64,000 nucleotides of DNA, taken from Osedax fenrisi (Eukaryota; Annelida; Polychaeta; Sabellida; Siboglinidae). Below the pieces are notes generated by a model. That model saw only the letters and a list, made by a program, of their open reading frames with translations, was not told the origin of the DNA and did no database searches. The stretch covers positions 106,483,612 through 106,547,611 of the forward strand of contig OZ025239.1 of the NCBI GenBank assembly GCA_964019155.1, read 5' to 3'. A program made the translations under genes and the position numbers. This document shows positions 45,339 to 54,169 of the stretch, piece by piece (position 1 is the first letter of the stretch; each line of letters begins with the position of its first letter).

Positions 45339-47130
45339 AAAAAACAAATAAAAACTAGTAAACTCAATTAAAAATTCTAAATGGAATGAAATATTTGATA
45401 TAAAAAATGCTGAAATGGCTTACGACACCTTTCACTCCAAATAAATATCAATAATAAATGAATGTCTACCATTAACAACTACACAAATTAAATCTAAAAA
45501 AAAATTCAAATGAATGGATAACAAACAAACTCAAAAGATACATAAACAAAAAGAAAACACTTCTATCAAATTATATAAAAGATAAATTTGACACTAACCT
45601 TTATCTTTACAAATCATATAAAAATGAATTAACAACTATTAAAACAGCTAAACAAAACTACTTCAACATGAAAATAGGTAACAATATATCAACTAAAGAA
45701 CACTGTAAATTAATAAATCATACAATAAACAAATTCGATTATAAATCATCACCAAATTACATCATCAATAACACCAACACGAAAATATACGATCATTAAG
45801 AAATTGCAAACGCTTTCAACGAACACTTTATCAATATAAGTCAATCAATTAATAATCAATATAAGTCAAATCAATATGAAAAAATACCAATATCATATAA
45901 TCTAAAAAAATCAATATACCTTAAACCAAACACGACTGAAGAAATAAACCAAATTATAAGCAGCAACAAATCAAAAACATCAACCGATAATGATAATTTA
46001 AATATGAAAATATTAAAAATAACAAAAGATTATATCGACGCTCCACTAAGCTATATATTTAATTTATGTATATCCAGTGGAACTTTCCCAGAAAAATTAA
46101 AAACATCAATAATATCTCCAATATTTAAAAAAAAACGAAACCACTGATATTAATAATTACCGACCTATATCAATTCTTCCACAGATTTCAAAAATACTAG
46201 AACGAATAATATATAATAGACTCATTGACTTCATTATTAAAAACAATATTATAAATCAAAATCAATTTGGATTTATAAAAAAACATAATACTACCGACGC
46301 AATACTAGATTTGTACAATCACATTCTAATAAATAAAAACAAAAATAAAGCCATTAACACAGTATTCATCGATCTTAGCATAGCTTTTGATACTATTGAC
46401 CACATAATATTATTAGAAAAATTAATATTACGGAATTAAGGGAATAACACACGAGCTCATATTACATTATATAGAAAATAGGAAACAAACATCAACATTT
46501 AAATCGGAAATATCAAATAGTAAACATAATAATATTGGTGTCCCGCAGGGCTCTATCCTCGGGCCACTTTTATTTATTCTATATACCAACGACTTACCAA
46601 ACTACATACATACACACCTACTACTAAACTAACTATATATGCAGACGATACAGCAATAACATTTACAGAAAACAACAACACACTTCTGAGAAACGATATT
46701 AACAAAACATTATTAAAGATTGAAAAATGGTTTCAATATAATAAACTTAAACTTAATATTACCAAAACAGAAATCATAAACTTTAACTCATCCAAATACC
46801 CAGACAACATCATAATATTTGACAACAACATTATAAAAAACACAGACGAATACAAATACCTGGGGATAACAATTGATAATAAACTCAAATTTCATAAACA
46901 CACATTAAACATAAATAAGAAAATTTCACAAATTTTATACTCAATAAATAAATTTTCTAAACTACTTAAAACTAAAACTCTGATAACTATATACAATAAC
47001 ATATGCTTACCACATCTAACTTATGGAAATTAAATTTGGGGAAACACATATAATACTAATATAAAAGCTATACAACTTACACAACACAAAATAATTCGTA
47101 TTATCAAAAAACAAAAATACCAAGAACATA
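45339..47130 (+). pseudogene. LINE ORF2, reverse transcriptase part (broken)
   Basis: The linker, reverse transcriptase and thumb are recognisable but split over several frames. Legible pieces are N-N-Y-R-P-I-S-I-L-P (about 46,150), the catalytic strand F-I-D-L-S-I-A-F-D-T (46,365), G-V-P-Q-G-S-I-L-G-P (46,537), Y-A-D-D-T-A (46,638), K-L-N-I-T-K-T-E (about 46,750) and Y-K-Y-L-G-I-T (about 46,853). Stops seen include TAA near 46,437 and TAA near 47,031 (after Y-G-N). The three RT catalytic aspartates are intact, so the protein was lost through frame lesions. The clade (L2, CR1 or Crack/Daphne-like) is uncertain. Confidence 0.8.
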
Positions 47131-47399
47131 TAGAGAATCTCTTCATCTCCAACAATATACTACCAATAAAAAACAAATTAAATTCAACTCTATAATACTA
47201 ATGTACAACCATTACACAAACAATACACCAATAAATATTTAAAAATATTTCCTACTAAACAAAACACACTACAACAAGAAATAGTCACACTTACACAATT
47301 TTAAAAACACAATACACACAAATACAGAATAGTATCCTTATTACTGGTCCGAAACATAAAAAAAAATGTAATTACTTTATCCTTTTTCCTTTTTATCCT

Positions 47400-47605
47400 T
47401 TTTAATCAACAACGAACACCTATTTAAAACTTTAATCAACTACAACTACGAATACATCAGCAACAACCAACAGCAAGAAAAACGACGACATCAACAACAA
47501 CAACAACAACAACGACGATACAAGAAACAATAACAACATCAACAATAATATAAAAACTACAACAACATCAATACTAAAGATGACAACAATATCAACAACA
47601 ACAAC
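47400..47605. repeat. CAA/ATCAAC-rich low-complexity tract
   Basis: Degenerate (CAA)n/(ATCAACAACA)n DNA on the plus strand. It includes AAAAACGACGACATCAACA at 47,478-47,496, a 19-mer found again in the 3' tail of the RNase H LINE at 49,177-49,195 and 63,944-63,962. The tract may thus be the 3' tail of an earlier copy of that family into which the next copy inserted. The minus-strand open frame here (valine/leucine/serine runs) is a product of the repeat. Confidence 0.6.
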
Positions 47606-48307
47606 AATGATAGAACGCTCACGTTTCGACCCCATGTAGAGACAGTGAAGTCAAAGACGCTCGGAAGAATCAAGATTCTGTCGTCCCTGGCCTCCAAAGA
47701 GTGGGGCTGGGACAGAAGTTACTTAACTAGTGTATACAAGGCCACAATCGGTAGTGTGTTATACTACTGTGGAGCAGCATGGCAGCCCTGGTTAGCAAAT
47801 ACAAATCGGCAGATTCTTGAACGGGTCAATAACAGAGCGCTGAGGTCAATCACGGGACAGACCTCAGATACTCCCATAGAATGCCTACACATGGAGGCTA
47901 AGGCCCTCTCTTTTGTTGCTAGCATGCGCAGGAACTGCGCGATAGCCTGGGAGAAGTCGGCTAGAGTCCATGCTAGTAACCCAAGACGGTATCTCCATGC
48001 AACTCCTGTCCATCACAGGTGGAAGAACAGTAATTGCTTCAGCGATTTGGCGAAAGAAATATGTGGTAATATTGGCCTGGAGGACCATCCAAGAGAGCCG
48101 TTCCTCTATGAATGGAAACCACCCTGGTTGTGGGGCAGAGGCAAGTTGTGGCGAGTCAAATCGCTCCTAGCTAAGGGGGGCAAGATGCTCAGAAGCCAGG
48201 AAGCACTGCTAGAAGACTCGCTACAGACTATCGCAGCAGCGGGATCTCAAAGGGTGACCATTTACACGGACGGTTCCGCGGAGAGTGGTCACTCTTGTGG
48301 GGGGTAG
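47606..48307 (+). pseudogene. RNase H LINE: RT thumb to start of RNase H
   Basis: The frame is open from the CAA tract to TAG at 48,305. It holds the RT thumb (A-S-K-E-W-G-W-D, then Y-Y-C-G-A-A-W near 47,763), a connector typical of I-group LINEs (N-R-A-L-R-S-I-T-G at about 47,831), and the first RNase H strand with Y-T-D-G-S at about 48,263, whose D is the first catalytic aspartate. The GTG at 47,645 is not a real start, because the protein is entered from a longer missing ORF. The frame ends just after a G6 run (48,299-48,304); the following RNase H strands continue in the next frame, so the catalytic core is split. Confidence 0.8.
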
Positions 48308-49076
48308 CTCTGCGGTGGTCACATCGGGCTATGCATCTGCACCAATCCACATCACCACCAGAATACAGAAGGGCAGTCGTTGGACGTCATCGTTCGAGAC
48401 GGAAGTGGCGGCATTGAACTTGGCCATCAAGTGGCTTGCCGAAGAGGATGGCAGGTTTGATCCCGTCATGGTGTGCTCGGACAGCCAGTCGTTGATGTTG
48501 GCGTTTGAGGGCTCAGGTAAGTCGAATAAGGCAGGAGTCGAGGAAGTCCGACGTGGCCTGTTCTCTCTAAACCGGGAGGTCCTTCTTCAATGGGTTCCCG
48601 GTCACTGCGGACTGATTGGCAACGAATGGGCGGATGACGCTGCGAATAGTGCGTGCTCTAGTGAGTCCACTACCTCTACGTCGTTGGCAGGAAGGATTAC
48701 CTTCGAGGCTGCCAAGGCTATTGTGAAAAGAGAGGTGGTGGACGTAGAGATCACGCATAGCAGAACAAAGGCCGTCTATTCCGATACCAGGAGCGACGAG
48801 CATCTGACGAGAAGAGAGGCGGTGTTGCTAGCCCAGTTGCGCAGTGGCCACTGCAGAAGCCTAGCGGCCTACCGCAACATCATCGACGCGAACTCGCCAG
48901 CGATGTGCCCTTACTGCAAAGAAGAGTTTGAGACCCTGGAGCACTGGCTCCAGGAATGCCCGGCTACCCGGAGGAGAGGGATCCGATGTTTCGGGGGGGC
49001 GGCACCCCCTCTCTCAGTCTTGGTGTCAGCACCAAGGGCTGTTCTGGCGTTCTGCCGCGGAGTAACATCCGCGTAA
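48300..49076 (+). pseudogene. RNase H LINE: rest of RNase H and CCHC finger
   Basis: This frame supplies the rest of the RNase H domain, which removes the RNA strand after reverse transcription. It has S-F-E-T-E-V-A-A-L (catalytic E), V-C-S-D-S-Q-S-L (catalytic D), W-V-P-G-H-C-G-L-I-G-N-E (conserved H) and W-A-D-D-A-A (last catalytic D), all spaced as in the family. A zinc-finger-like segment, CPYCKEEFETLEHWLQEC, lies at about 48,905-48,960 and a short tail ends at TAA 49,074. The frame is also open from GTG at 48,285, but that part overlaps the preceding frame and is probably not translated from there. Apart from the upstream frame break the sequence is clean, indicating a young copy. Confidence 0.85.
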
Positions 49077-49260
49077 CGCCCGTATGCCGCAATCAACAAT
49101 AACAACAACAACAATAACAACAACAATAACAATAATCAACAACTATAACAACAACAACGACATTCAACAATCTGAAAAAAACGACGACATCAACACCGTA
49201 CGCAACGGCAAAGAATCCCCAACGATAGACCAGAAAAGTACCTCAACGGAACCTTAACTC
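49077..49260 (+). repeat. 3' tail of the RNase H LINE, CAA/AAT-rich
   Basis: After the stop comes (AACAACAAT)n-like DNA to about 49,170, then a unique segment from AAAAACGACGACATCAACA to GATAGACCAG (49,233). This segment is identical in copy 2 up to the window end. The tail is thus part of the element and not random flank. Its end in copy 1 is judged to be near 49,260, where AT-rich DNA resumes. Confidence 0.65.
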
Positions 49261-49376
49261 TATGGCCTTTTGAGATTTAAAATAACTATACATTATAATA
49301 TATAACTTATATTTATTATTTCATAAGAACTGTTATATCTCAATAAACAATATTTATTTATTTATTTATATATATA

Positions 49377-49418
<42 letters not shown>

Positions 49419-49665
49419 TATTTATCTATATATTATTGTACATATCTCTGACTAAATATATCATAAACATTATAATTTCTTATACATATTTATGATTTTA
49501 TTTATCTATCTAAAATATAATAAATAAATACTATAATCCTAGTTATATTTAGTGATTATTCAATATAATGATATTAAATAAGTATATTTTGTAATTAATA
49601 TATTGTAGTTAATTAAGTTATATATTATATAATACAAATAATAATATAAAAAGTATGTTAGTTTT
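49261..49665. other. AT-rich intergenic DNA
   Basis: Nearly pure A/T with a (TA)n-type microsatellite at about 49,369-49,413. I see no coding signal. It separates the RNase H LINE from the 3' end of the minus-strand cysteine-rich gene. Confidence 0.6.
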
Positions 49666-49672
49666 AAAATGC

Positions 49673-49678
49673 TTTATT
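49673..49678 (-). terminator. Poly(A) signal AATAAA of the EGF/TIL gene
   Basis: AATAAA on the minus strand lies about 62 bases after the TAA stop of the last exon (49,742-49,740), within an A-rich stretch. Position and orientation fit the 3' end of the minus-strand gene. Confidence 0.6.
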
Positions 49679-49739
49679 TTTTATAATTAATTCAAAATTT
49701 TACAATTAAAGATACTTTATGTATCAGAAATTAATGTAT

Positions 49740-49835
49740 TTAAACAACTCCACCTGGTTTACGCGTGACACGATCACTACATGCACAGTCATCTTCATTA
49801 AATAAGGCACCAGGGGGACACGAATTACGAAGTAG
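49740..49835 (-). CDS. Last exon F of the EGF/TIL gene
   Basis: It follows a good acceptor (TTTTGTTCAG). In one frame it reads 31 residues with N-S-C-P-P-G-A-L-F and D-D-C-A-C-S-D, ending in TAA at 49,742-49,740, which looks like a real cysteine-rich end. That frame starts in phase 0, yet exon E ends in phase 1. Entered in the phase given by exon E, the exon would read only A-T-S and stop. So there is a small frame lesion, another donor for exon E, or an unseen exon. I prefer the cysteine frame on composition. Confidence 0.5.
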   Translation of the reverse strand, partial: LLRNSCPPGALFNEDDCACSDRVTRKPGGVV

Positions 49836-49983
49836 CTGAACAAAAGTATATGTTAATTTAATTGTAATGTATATTATAACAATAATATTAATTATAATTG
49901 ATAAATATATGTTATCAAAATAATATAATGGTTAAACATTAGTGTAATTATTATAAGTAATATATTCTAATTATATTACTTAC

Positions 49984-50088
49984 CTATACTACATCGTTCA
50001 CCGTAGTAGCCTTCATCACAAACACATGTTATCTTACCAGATGTAATTTTACATTCTCCATGTTTACATGGATTATGGTGACATGATA
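49984..50088 (-). CDS. Exon E: EGF-like module of the EGF/TIL gene
   Basis: A 105-base phase 1-1 exon between acceptor TTTCTTAG and donor G|GTAAGT. It encodes one EGF-like repeat with six cysteines in the order S-C-H-H-N-P-C-K-H-G-E-C, then I-T-C-V-C, then G-Y-Y-G-E-R-C. The G-x-C and G-Y-Y-G spacing is canonical for extracellular EGF modules, whose three disulfides are 1-3, 2-4 and 5-6. It is distinct in sequence from the EGF1/EGF2 pair and was not part of the block duplication. Confidence 0.75.
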
Positions 50089-50248
50089 CTAAGAAAGAAA
50101 ATAAGTTTATAACATTTCAATGAAATAGTACATATTTATATAAAATGTGTTTATAATATACTTAATATATAATTAATATATTTTAATAAAACATATTTTA
50201 TAATAATTCATAATAGTATATATTAAATAAAATCATATTATTAAAAAC

Positions 50249-50417
50249 CTGATGAACAAGTTGCGATAGATGTTATTGGATGAACTTTACATTTTTTGCA
50301 AATTGGAGCATTACTCTCGATGAATTGACCTCTAGTTGGGTCACATTCTCCAGAAGTACAAGCAACGTATGTCAACAAAGTATTACAATCTTGAGAGAGA
50401 TATGCAGGTGATCCAAT
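50249..50417 (-). CDS. Exon D2: cysteine-rich exon after the TIL module
   Basis: A 169-base exon, phase 0 to 1, acceptor TTTAAAATAG and donor G|GTTTTT. It encodes I-G-S-P-A-Y-L-S-Q-D-C, then V-A-C-T-S-G-E-C-D-P-T and a K-K-C-K segment, with six cysteines. The D-C ... C-x3-G-E-C pattern resembles the short cysteine region that follows TIL modules in mucin/von Willebrand-type proteins, but I do not assign a family. Where D1 has C-V-A-C, D2 has Y-V-A-C (TAC for TGC), so one cysteine has been lost here or gained in D1. No stop is present. Confidence 0.65.
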
Positions 50418-50518
50418 CTATTTTAAATAAAAATTTAAAATATACATAATATAATCTCATAAATATTAATCTATTCATTATTGAATATATATATATATTT
50501 ATACAATTTAATATTAAC

Positions 50519-50718
50519 ATTTGAAATAATTCCATCTGAATCAGTACATTGGCAAGATGAACGAGGGATACAGTCTCCATCAAAAACAACTTCATTTTCA
50601 TTACAAGGACACGATTCTTTAGTATTGGTCTTACAACTATCATCCACATCAGGTTTAGAACAAGTAGGGATACATTCAAGAGAAGTATATCCGTAAAGAG
50701 TAGATGGACGGCAATCGT
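50519..50718 (-). CDS. Exon C2: TIL-like cysteine-rich module
   Basis: A 200-base exon, phase 1 to 0, acceptor TATTAAAG and donor AAT|GTTAAT. It encodes a trypsin-inhibitor-like module with cysteines in order: D-C-R-P, E-C-I-P-T-C-S-K-P, S-C-K-T-N, E-S-C-P-C-N-E-N-E, F-D-G-D-C-I-P-R-S-S-C-Q-C. The C-P-C-N-E-N-E and D-G-x-C-I-P-R-S-S-C parts are hallmark TIL signatures. Whether it inhibits proteases is unknown. It is a close copy of exon C1. The plus-strand and other-frame readings over it are not genes. Confidence 0.75.
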
Positions 50719-51864
50719 CTTTAATAATATAATAATTTATTTGAATATATTTTATAATATTTAATAATAATAATAAATATAATGGTTTTAATATATAAAA
50801 TAAAATAATATTTTATTTTATGATTAATTTAAATCAATATTTTAATAATTATGCTACATATAATAAAGTAATACTATATTTAATAAGTATACTACAATTA
50901 TTATTTTATTATTAGATCATCTCTAATTAACTAGTTTTAAATACCTTAAGAATATATTTATAAACATAATAATATATATTTCTTATTTACTATATATTAT
51001 TCTTAAATAACATAATTATACCTCCCATAAATTCTTCCAAAAATATATGTTTCTTCTATAATCATAAATAATATATTACTAATCATTTAATATCTATTGC
51101 AAAATCCTCCAACTTTTATCTATTCAAAATACAAAACATATAGAAGTTATTGACTAGAAATATAGCGAAGACGTTAATTAATTCTAGTACTTTGATGATT
51201 CGACTTATTCATTGATTCATCTACTCCCTAAATAAAATTCTCTTCTAAATCATATCATCCAATCTAACATAATTACTATATTTTATCTAAATGTCATCCA
51301 CTCATATGATAGCACCTCTCAACAATTATATCGTATATGACTACCATTATATCGAAGATGTAAACTAATTTTCCTCTTCTCATTCATACACCTTTATTAG
51401 TATCCCCTATGTGTATATCTGATATATTTCAACGATACACCTTCATACTCATTCTTCACTTTCTACATATTATCTGAACTTTTTTTAAATATGTTTAAAT
51501 TATGATGGTATGCTCTGAAATTCCCTCTTTTTTTAAATAATATCTATTAGTTCCTAGAAATTGAACTTATATACTACTTATTCTTTTCATTATTCCTTAA
51601 TTTTAAAAAACTATAATTTATCTGTGTATATTTATTAAATGTATGCGTATTTTCCTTAAATTTTTGATATAACATTCTATTTCTCGAAAAATATTTTCCG
51701 TTAATATATTATTCTTTTAGTTTTAATTGTATTATTAAATTATCCCCATACGATTGAATGGGTCAACCAGGTCCTACTTTTAATTAAATTAAATCATTAT
51801 GCATAGTAATCTTCTAAATTTATATTTAATTAATATTATTATTGATCATGTAATATATAATTAC
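50719..51864 (-). other. Intron between EGF2 and C2
   Basis: AT-rich intron of about 1.15 kb with no coding signal. It is homologous to the intron upstream of C1: both have TAACTAGTTTTAAATACC followed by a long shared stretch. The copy at about 50,931-50,975 shows the uninterrupted sequence at the site where the upstream copy holds the Rex1/L2-like LINE. It lacks the 187-bp internal duplication seen in the upstream copy. Confidence 0.65.
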
Positions 51865-51966
51865 CTTCACAACGATCTCCAGTATTTCCAATATTACAAG
51901 AACATGTAAATACTCCTGATTCACTTGTACAAGTACCTAGATTGCAAGGATTTGGGTCGCAAGGAT
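51865..51966 (-). pseudogene. Exon EGF2: duplicate EGF-like exon with lost acceptor
   Basis: A 102-base copy of exon EGF1 with an open frame and all six EGF cysteines (P-C-D-P-N-P-C-N-L-G-T-C ... F-T-C-S-C ... D-R-C-E) and an intact donor G|GTAATT. The acceptor is damaged: EGF1 has TCTTTTCAG before the exon, whereas here it is TCTTTTCAT, and no other AG lies nearby upstream. The exon is therefore probably skipped or dead, although its coding part has drifted little. Confidence 0.7.
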
Positions 51967-52041
51967 ATGAAAAGATAATTTGTTATAAATTAATATTTAT
52001 TTATTATGTTCATATATTTTATTTGTGTTATCAATACTAAC

Positions 52042-52210
52042 TAGGGCCACACGTTGAGATAGATGTTGATGTATTTACTTCACAGTTGTGACACGTTGGG
52101 GCTGGCCTTTCAGTAATATCACCACTAGTTGGGTCACATTCTCCAGAAGTACAAGCAACGCATGTCAACAAAGTAGTACAATCTTGAGAGAGATATTAAG
52201 GTGATCCAAT
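52042..52210 (-). pseudogene. Exon D1: duplicate of D2 with nonsense codon
   Basis: A 169-base copy of exon D2 with acceptor AAAAATAG and donor A|GTTAGT. In the frame required by exon C1 the fifth codon is TAA (52,198-52,196), where D2 has GCA. Downstream the cysteine pattern is preserved (Q-D-C-T-T-L-L-T-C-V-A-C, G-E-C-D-P-T, T-C-H-N-C-E), with clear divergence from D2 in the last third. Inclusion would truncate the protein right after the TIL module, unless the short form is intended. Confidence 0.7.
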
Positions 52211-52305
52211 CTATTTTTAAATACATAATATAATACATAATATAATCTCATAAATATGAATCTATTCAATATTGAATATATATATTTATACAATTTAATA
52301 TTAAC

Positions 52306-52505
52306 ATTTGAAATAATTCCATCTGAATCAGTACATTGGCAAGATGAACGAGGGATACAGTCTCCATCAAAAACAACTTCATTTTCATTACAAGGACACG
52401 ATTCTCTAGTATTGGTCTTACAACTAGCATCCACATCGGGATTCGAACAAGTAGGGACACATGCAGGAGAAGTATATCCGTAAAGAGTGGATGGACGGCA
52501 ATCGT
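52306..52505 (-). CDS. Exon C1: TIL-like module, upstream copy
   Basis: A 200-base copy of exon C2 with acceptor TATTATAG and donor AAT|GTTAAT, phase 1 to 0. The frame is open and all TIL cysteines are kept (P-A-C-V-P-T-C-S-N-P, E-S-C-P-C-N-E-N-E, D-G-D-C-I-P-R-S-S-C-Q-C). The differences from C2 lie mostly in the N-terminal third. The only available next exon, D1, begins with a stop a few codons in. C1 could thus be the end of a short isoform (signal-EGF1-C1) or be skipped in favour of C2. Confidence 0.65.
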
Positions 52506-52769
52506 CTATAATAATATATTTTTATAATTTATTTGAATATATTTTATAATATTTAATAATAATAATAAATATAATGGTGTTAATATATAAAATAAAATAA
52601 TATTTTATTTTATGATTAATTTAAATAAATCTTTTAATAATTAAGCTACATATAATAAAATTTAATTTTATTTACTTATTAAATATAGTATACTACAATT
52701 ATTATTTTATTATTAGATCATCTCTAATTAACTAGTTTTAAATACCTCAATAATATATTTATAGCTGAG

Positions 52770-53180
52770 CTCAAACTTATTTCCTCTTCCACCCCTAATT
52801 TCTCCTCTTGTGAAATGCTGATATGTGACATTCAGTTCCCCTCCCTATTTACCATTGTGTTTATAATCATCTATCGCCCACCATCATCCAGCATTCGGTC
52901 TTTTCTTAATGATATCTCTACCATTTTAGAATCCATGTCTTCTTACAACACAATTATTCTTGGTGACTTTAATATTCAAGTGAATACTGATAATCATGCT
53001 TCCCTTTCTCTTAAGAAACTTATTTTTGAGCACTCCTTAACACAACACATTCATTTCCCAACTATATCTAATGGTAACATCATTGATCTTGTTTTATCTC
53101 CATCTACTCCAATTTAATTTCCTCTCCCACCCAAAGCACTCTAATCTCTGATCACTTCGCTATCCTATTTGATGTACAGT
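52770..53180 (+). pseudogene. Rex1/L2-like LINE: C-terminal half of endonuclease
   Basis: The open frame enters from the truncation point and shows Y-R-P-P-S-S-S, I-I-L-G-D-F-N-I (catalytic D and N) and I-I-D-L-V-L-S before TAA at 53,115. One frame over, the sequence continues directly with L-I-S-S-P-T and I-S-D-H-F, the last catalytic D-H pair. A single small indel at about 53,113 thus breaks the frame. The N-terminal half, including the catalytic glutamate, is absent. Confidence 0.8.
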
Positions 53181-53188
53181 TATCAGTA

Positions 53189-54169
53189 GTGCACAATACT
53201 CGACCTCTAAGATACTTTCGAAACATCTCCTCTATAAATCAACCCTTGTTTGTTAACTCCGTGTTTGATCATATGAATAATATTACATCTCCGCTCTCTG
53301 ATCCTGATACTCTCTTTGACGCCTTCAACATGGCGCTATCTAATTCTCTTGACTTTTATGCTCCCTCAACTACTCTTACCCACCGTAATCATCCCAAATC
53401 CCCCTGGTTCAACACTGAACTCACCAATATGAGAAAGTCACTTCGTCGTCTACAGTCCATTTATGCTTCTACTAAAATGAACTCAGACCTGTGTTCCTTT
53501 AAAGTATGTCGTTCATTATACAGGAATAAACTCTTATCCACTAAATCATCATACTTTACTAACTTGCTTTGTAAATATGGCACCTCATCTAAGCAAGCCT
53601 ACAACCTATCATTCACTTTAGTAGGTAAATCAAAACCCAGGCACCTTCCTGACCAACCGGATACAGTCCTCTGCTCCTCCTTTGCTAATTTCTTCCAGAA
53701 TAAAGTATCGAACATCATAGCTGCTCTCCCCAATGTGAATGTTGATATCCTCACTCTCAACTCATATTCACTAGCTTCCCATAATCACTGGTCCTCCTTC
53801 ACTCTCCCTACTCGTCCATATGTGCTCTCTCTAATGGCATCCCTAAAATCCAATTCCCCACTCGACCCTATTCCCCTTACTTTACTTCGTACCCTTTCGC
53901 CATTGCTAATTGAACCCATAACAATGATCATTCATGCGTCCCTTATTACATCGATCGTACCAAAGTCTATGAAACACTCATATATCACCCCAATTATAAA
54001 AAAAACTACCCTTAGCCACTCGAACCTGTCGAGCTATCGACCCATCTCCCAGCTTTCATCAATCTCTAAGACCTTAGAGCGAATTGTATCTGCTCAACTT
54101 ATACACTATATCACTACCAATTCAATTATTGATAAGTTTCAAAGTGCTTACTTACCCCATCGGAGCTGA
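53189..54169 (+). pseudogene. Rex1/L2-like LINE: linker and N-terminal RT
   Basis: Open segment of 326 codons after the endonuclease. It has the linker with S-P-W-F-N-T-E-L, then S-P-L-D-P-I-P (usual position of the template-contact motif), S-S-Y-R-P-I-S-Q-L-S-S-I-S-K-T-L-E-R and D-K-F-Q-S-A-Y. It runs into a stop at 54,167 just after this motif, while the expected continuation A-E-S-A-L-N-L-I-I-N-D-L-L is one frame over, indicating a one- or two-base indel near 54,165. Confidence 0.82.

Larger units (their letters stand above)
43834..47400 (+). mobile_element. Decayed L2/CR1/Jockey-like LINE
   Basis: A near full-length non-LTR retrotransposon with both proteins recognisable. It has a coiled-coil-rich ORF1 (43,834-44,560), then an ORF2 with apurinic-type endonuclease (44,553-45,338), reverse transcriptase (about 45,950-46,950) and a C-terminal extension to about 47,130. 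The RT core reads F-I-D-L-S-I-A-F-D at 46,365, G-V-P-Q-G-S at 46,537 and Y-A-D-D-T at 46,638, the set expected for the Jockey superfamily. No RNase H domain follows. Both reading frames carry several stops and frameshifts, so it is dead. The 3' end is unclear; a T/C-rich stretch and then a CAA-rich tract begin at about 47,380. No target-site duplication was identified. Confidence 0.85.
47606..49260 (+). mobile_element. 5'-truncated I/Ingi-like LINE with RNase H, copy 1
   Basis: A GC-rich LINE fragment begins abruptly after the CAA tract, inside the RT thumb (D-R-T-L-T-F-R-P-H at 47,609), and runs through an RNase H domain and a C-terminal C-C-H-C zinc finger to TAA at 49,074. A CAA-rich 3' tail continues to at least 49,233, the limit of the comparison with copy 2, and probably to about 49,260. 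The endonuclease and RT palm are missing, as expected for incomplete target-primed reverse transcription. Base composition is far richer in G+C than the surrounding DNA, suggesting a young or foreign family. Copy 2 at 62,590 is almost identical. The LINE group is inferred from domain order (RT thumb, RNase H, CCHC). Confidence 0.85.

Noticed and set aside
47432..47635. Minus-strand open frame rich in V/L/S
   Set aside because: It is a translation of the CAA/ATCAAC low-complexity tract.
47885..49132. Further open frames over the RNase H LINE (both strands), and the same at 62,652-63,899
   Set aside because: They are shadows of the RNase H/CCHC frames. One begins with a leucine run from the CAA tail. 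None has a family motif.
50481..50696. Plus-strand frames over exons C2 and C1 (also 52,256-52,483)
   Set aside because: The cysteine-rich minus-strand exons with splice sites explain the sequence. The plus frames are duplicated only because the exons are.
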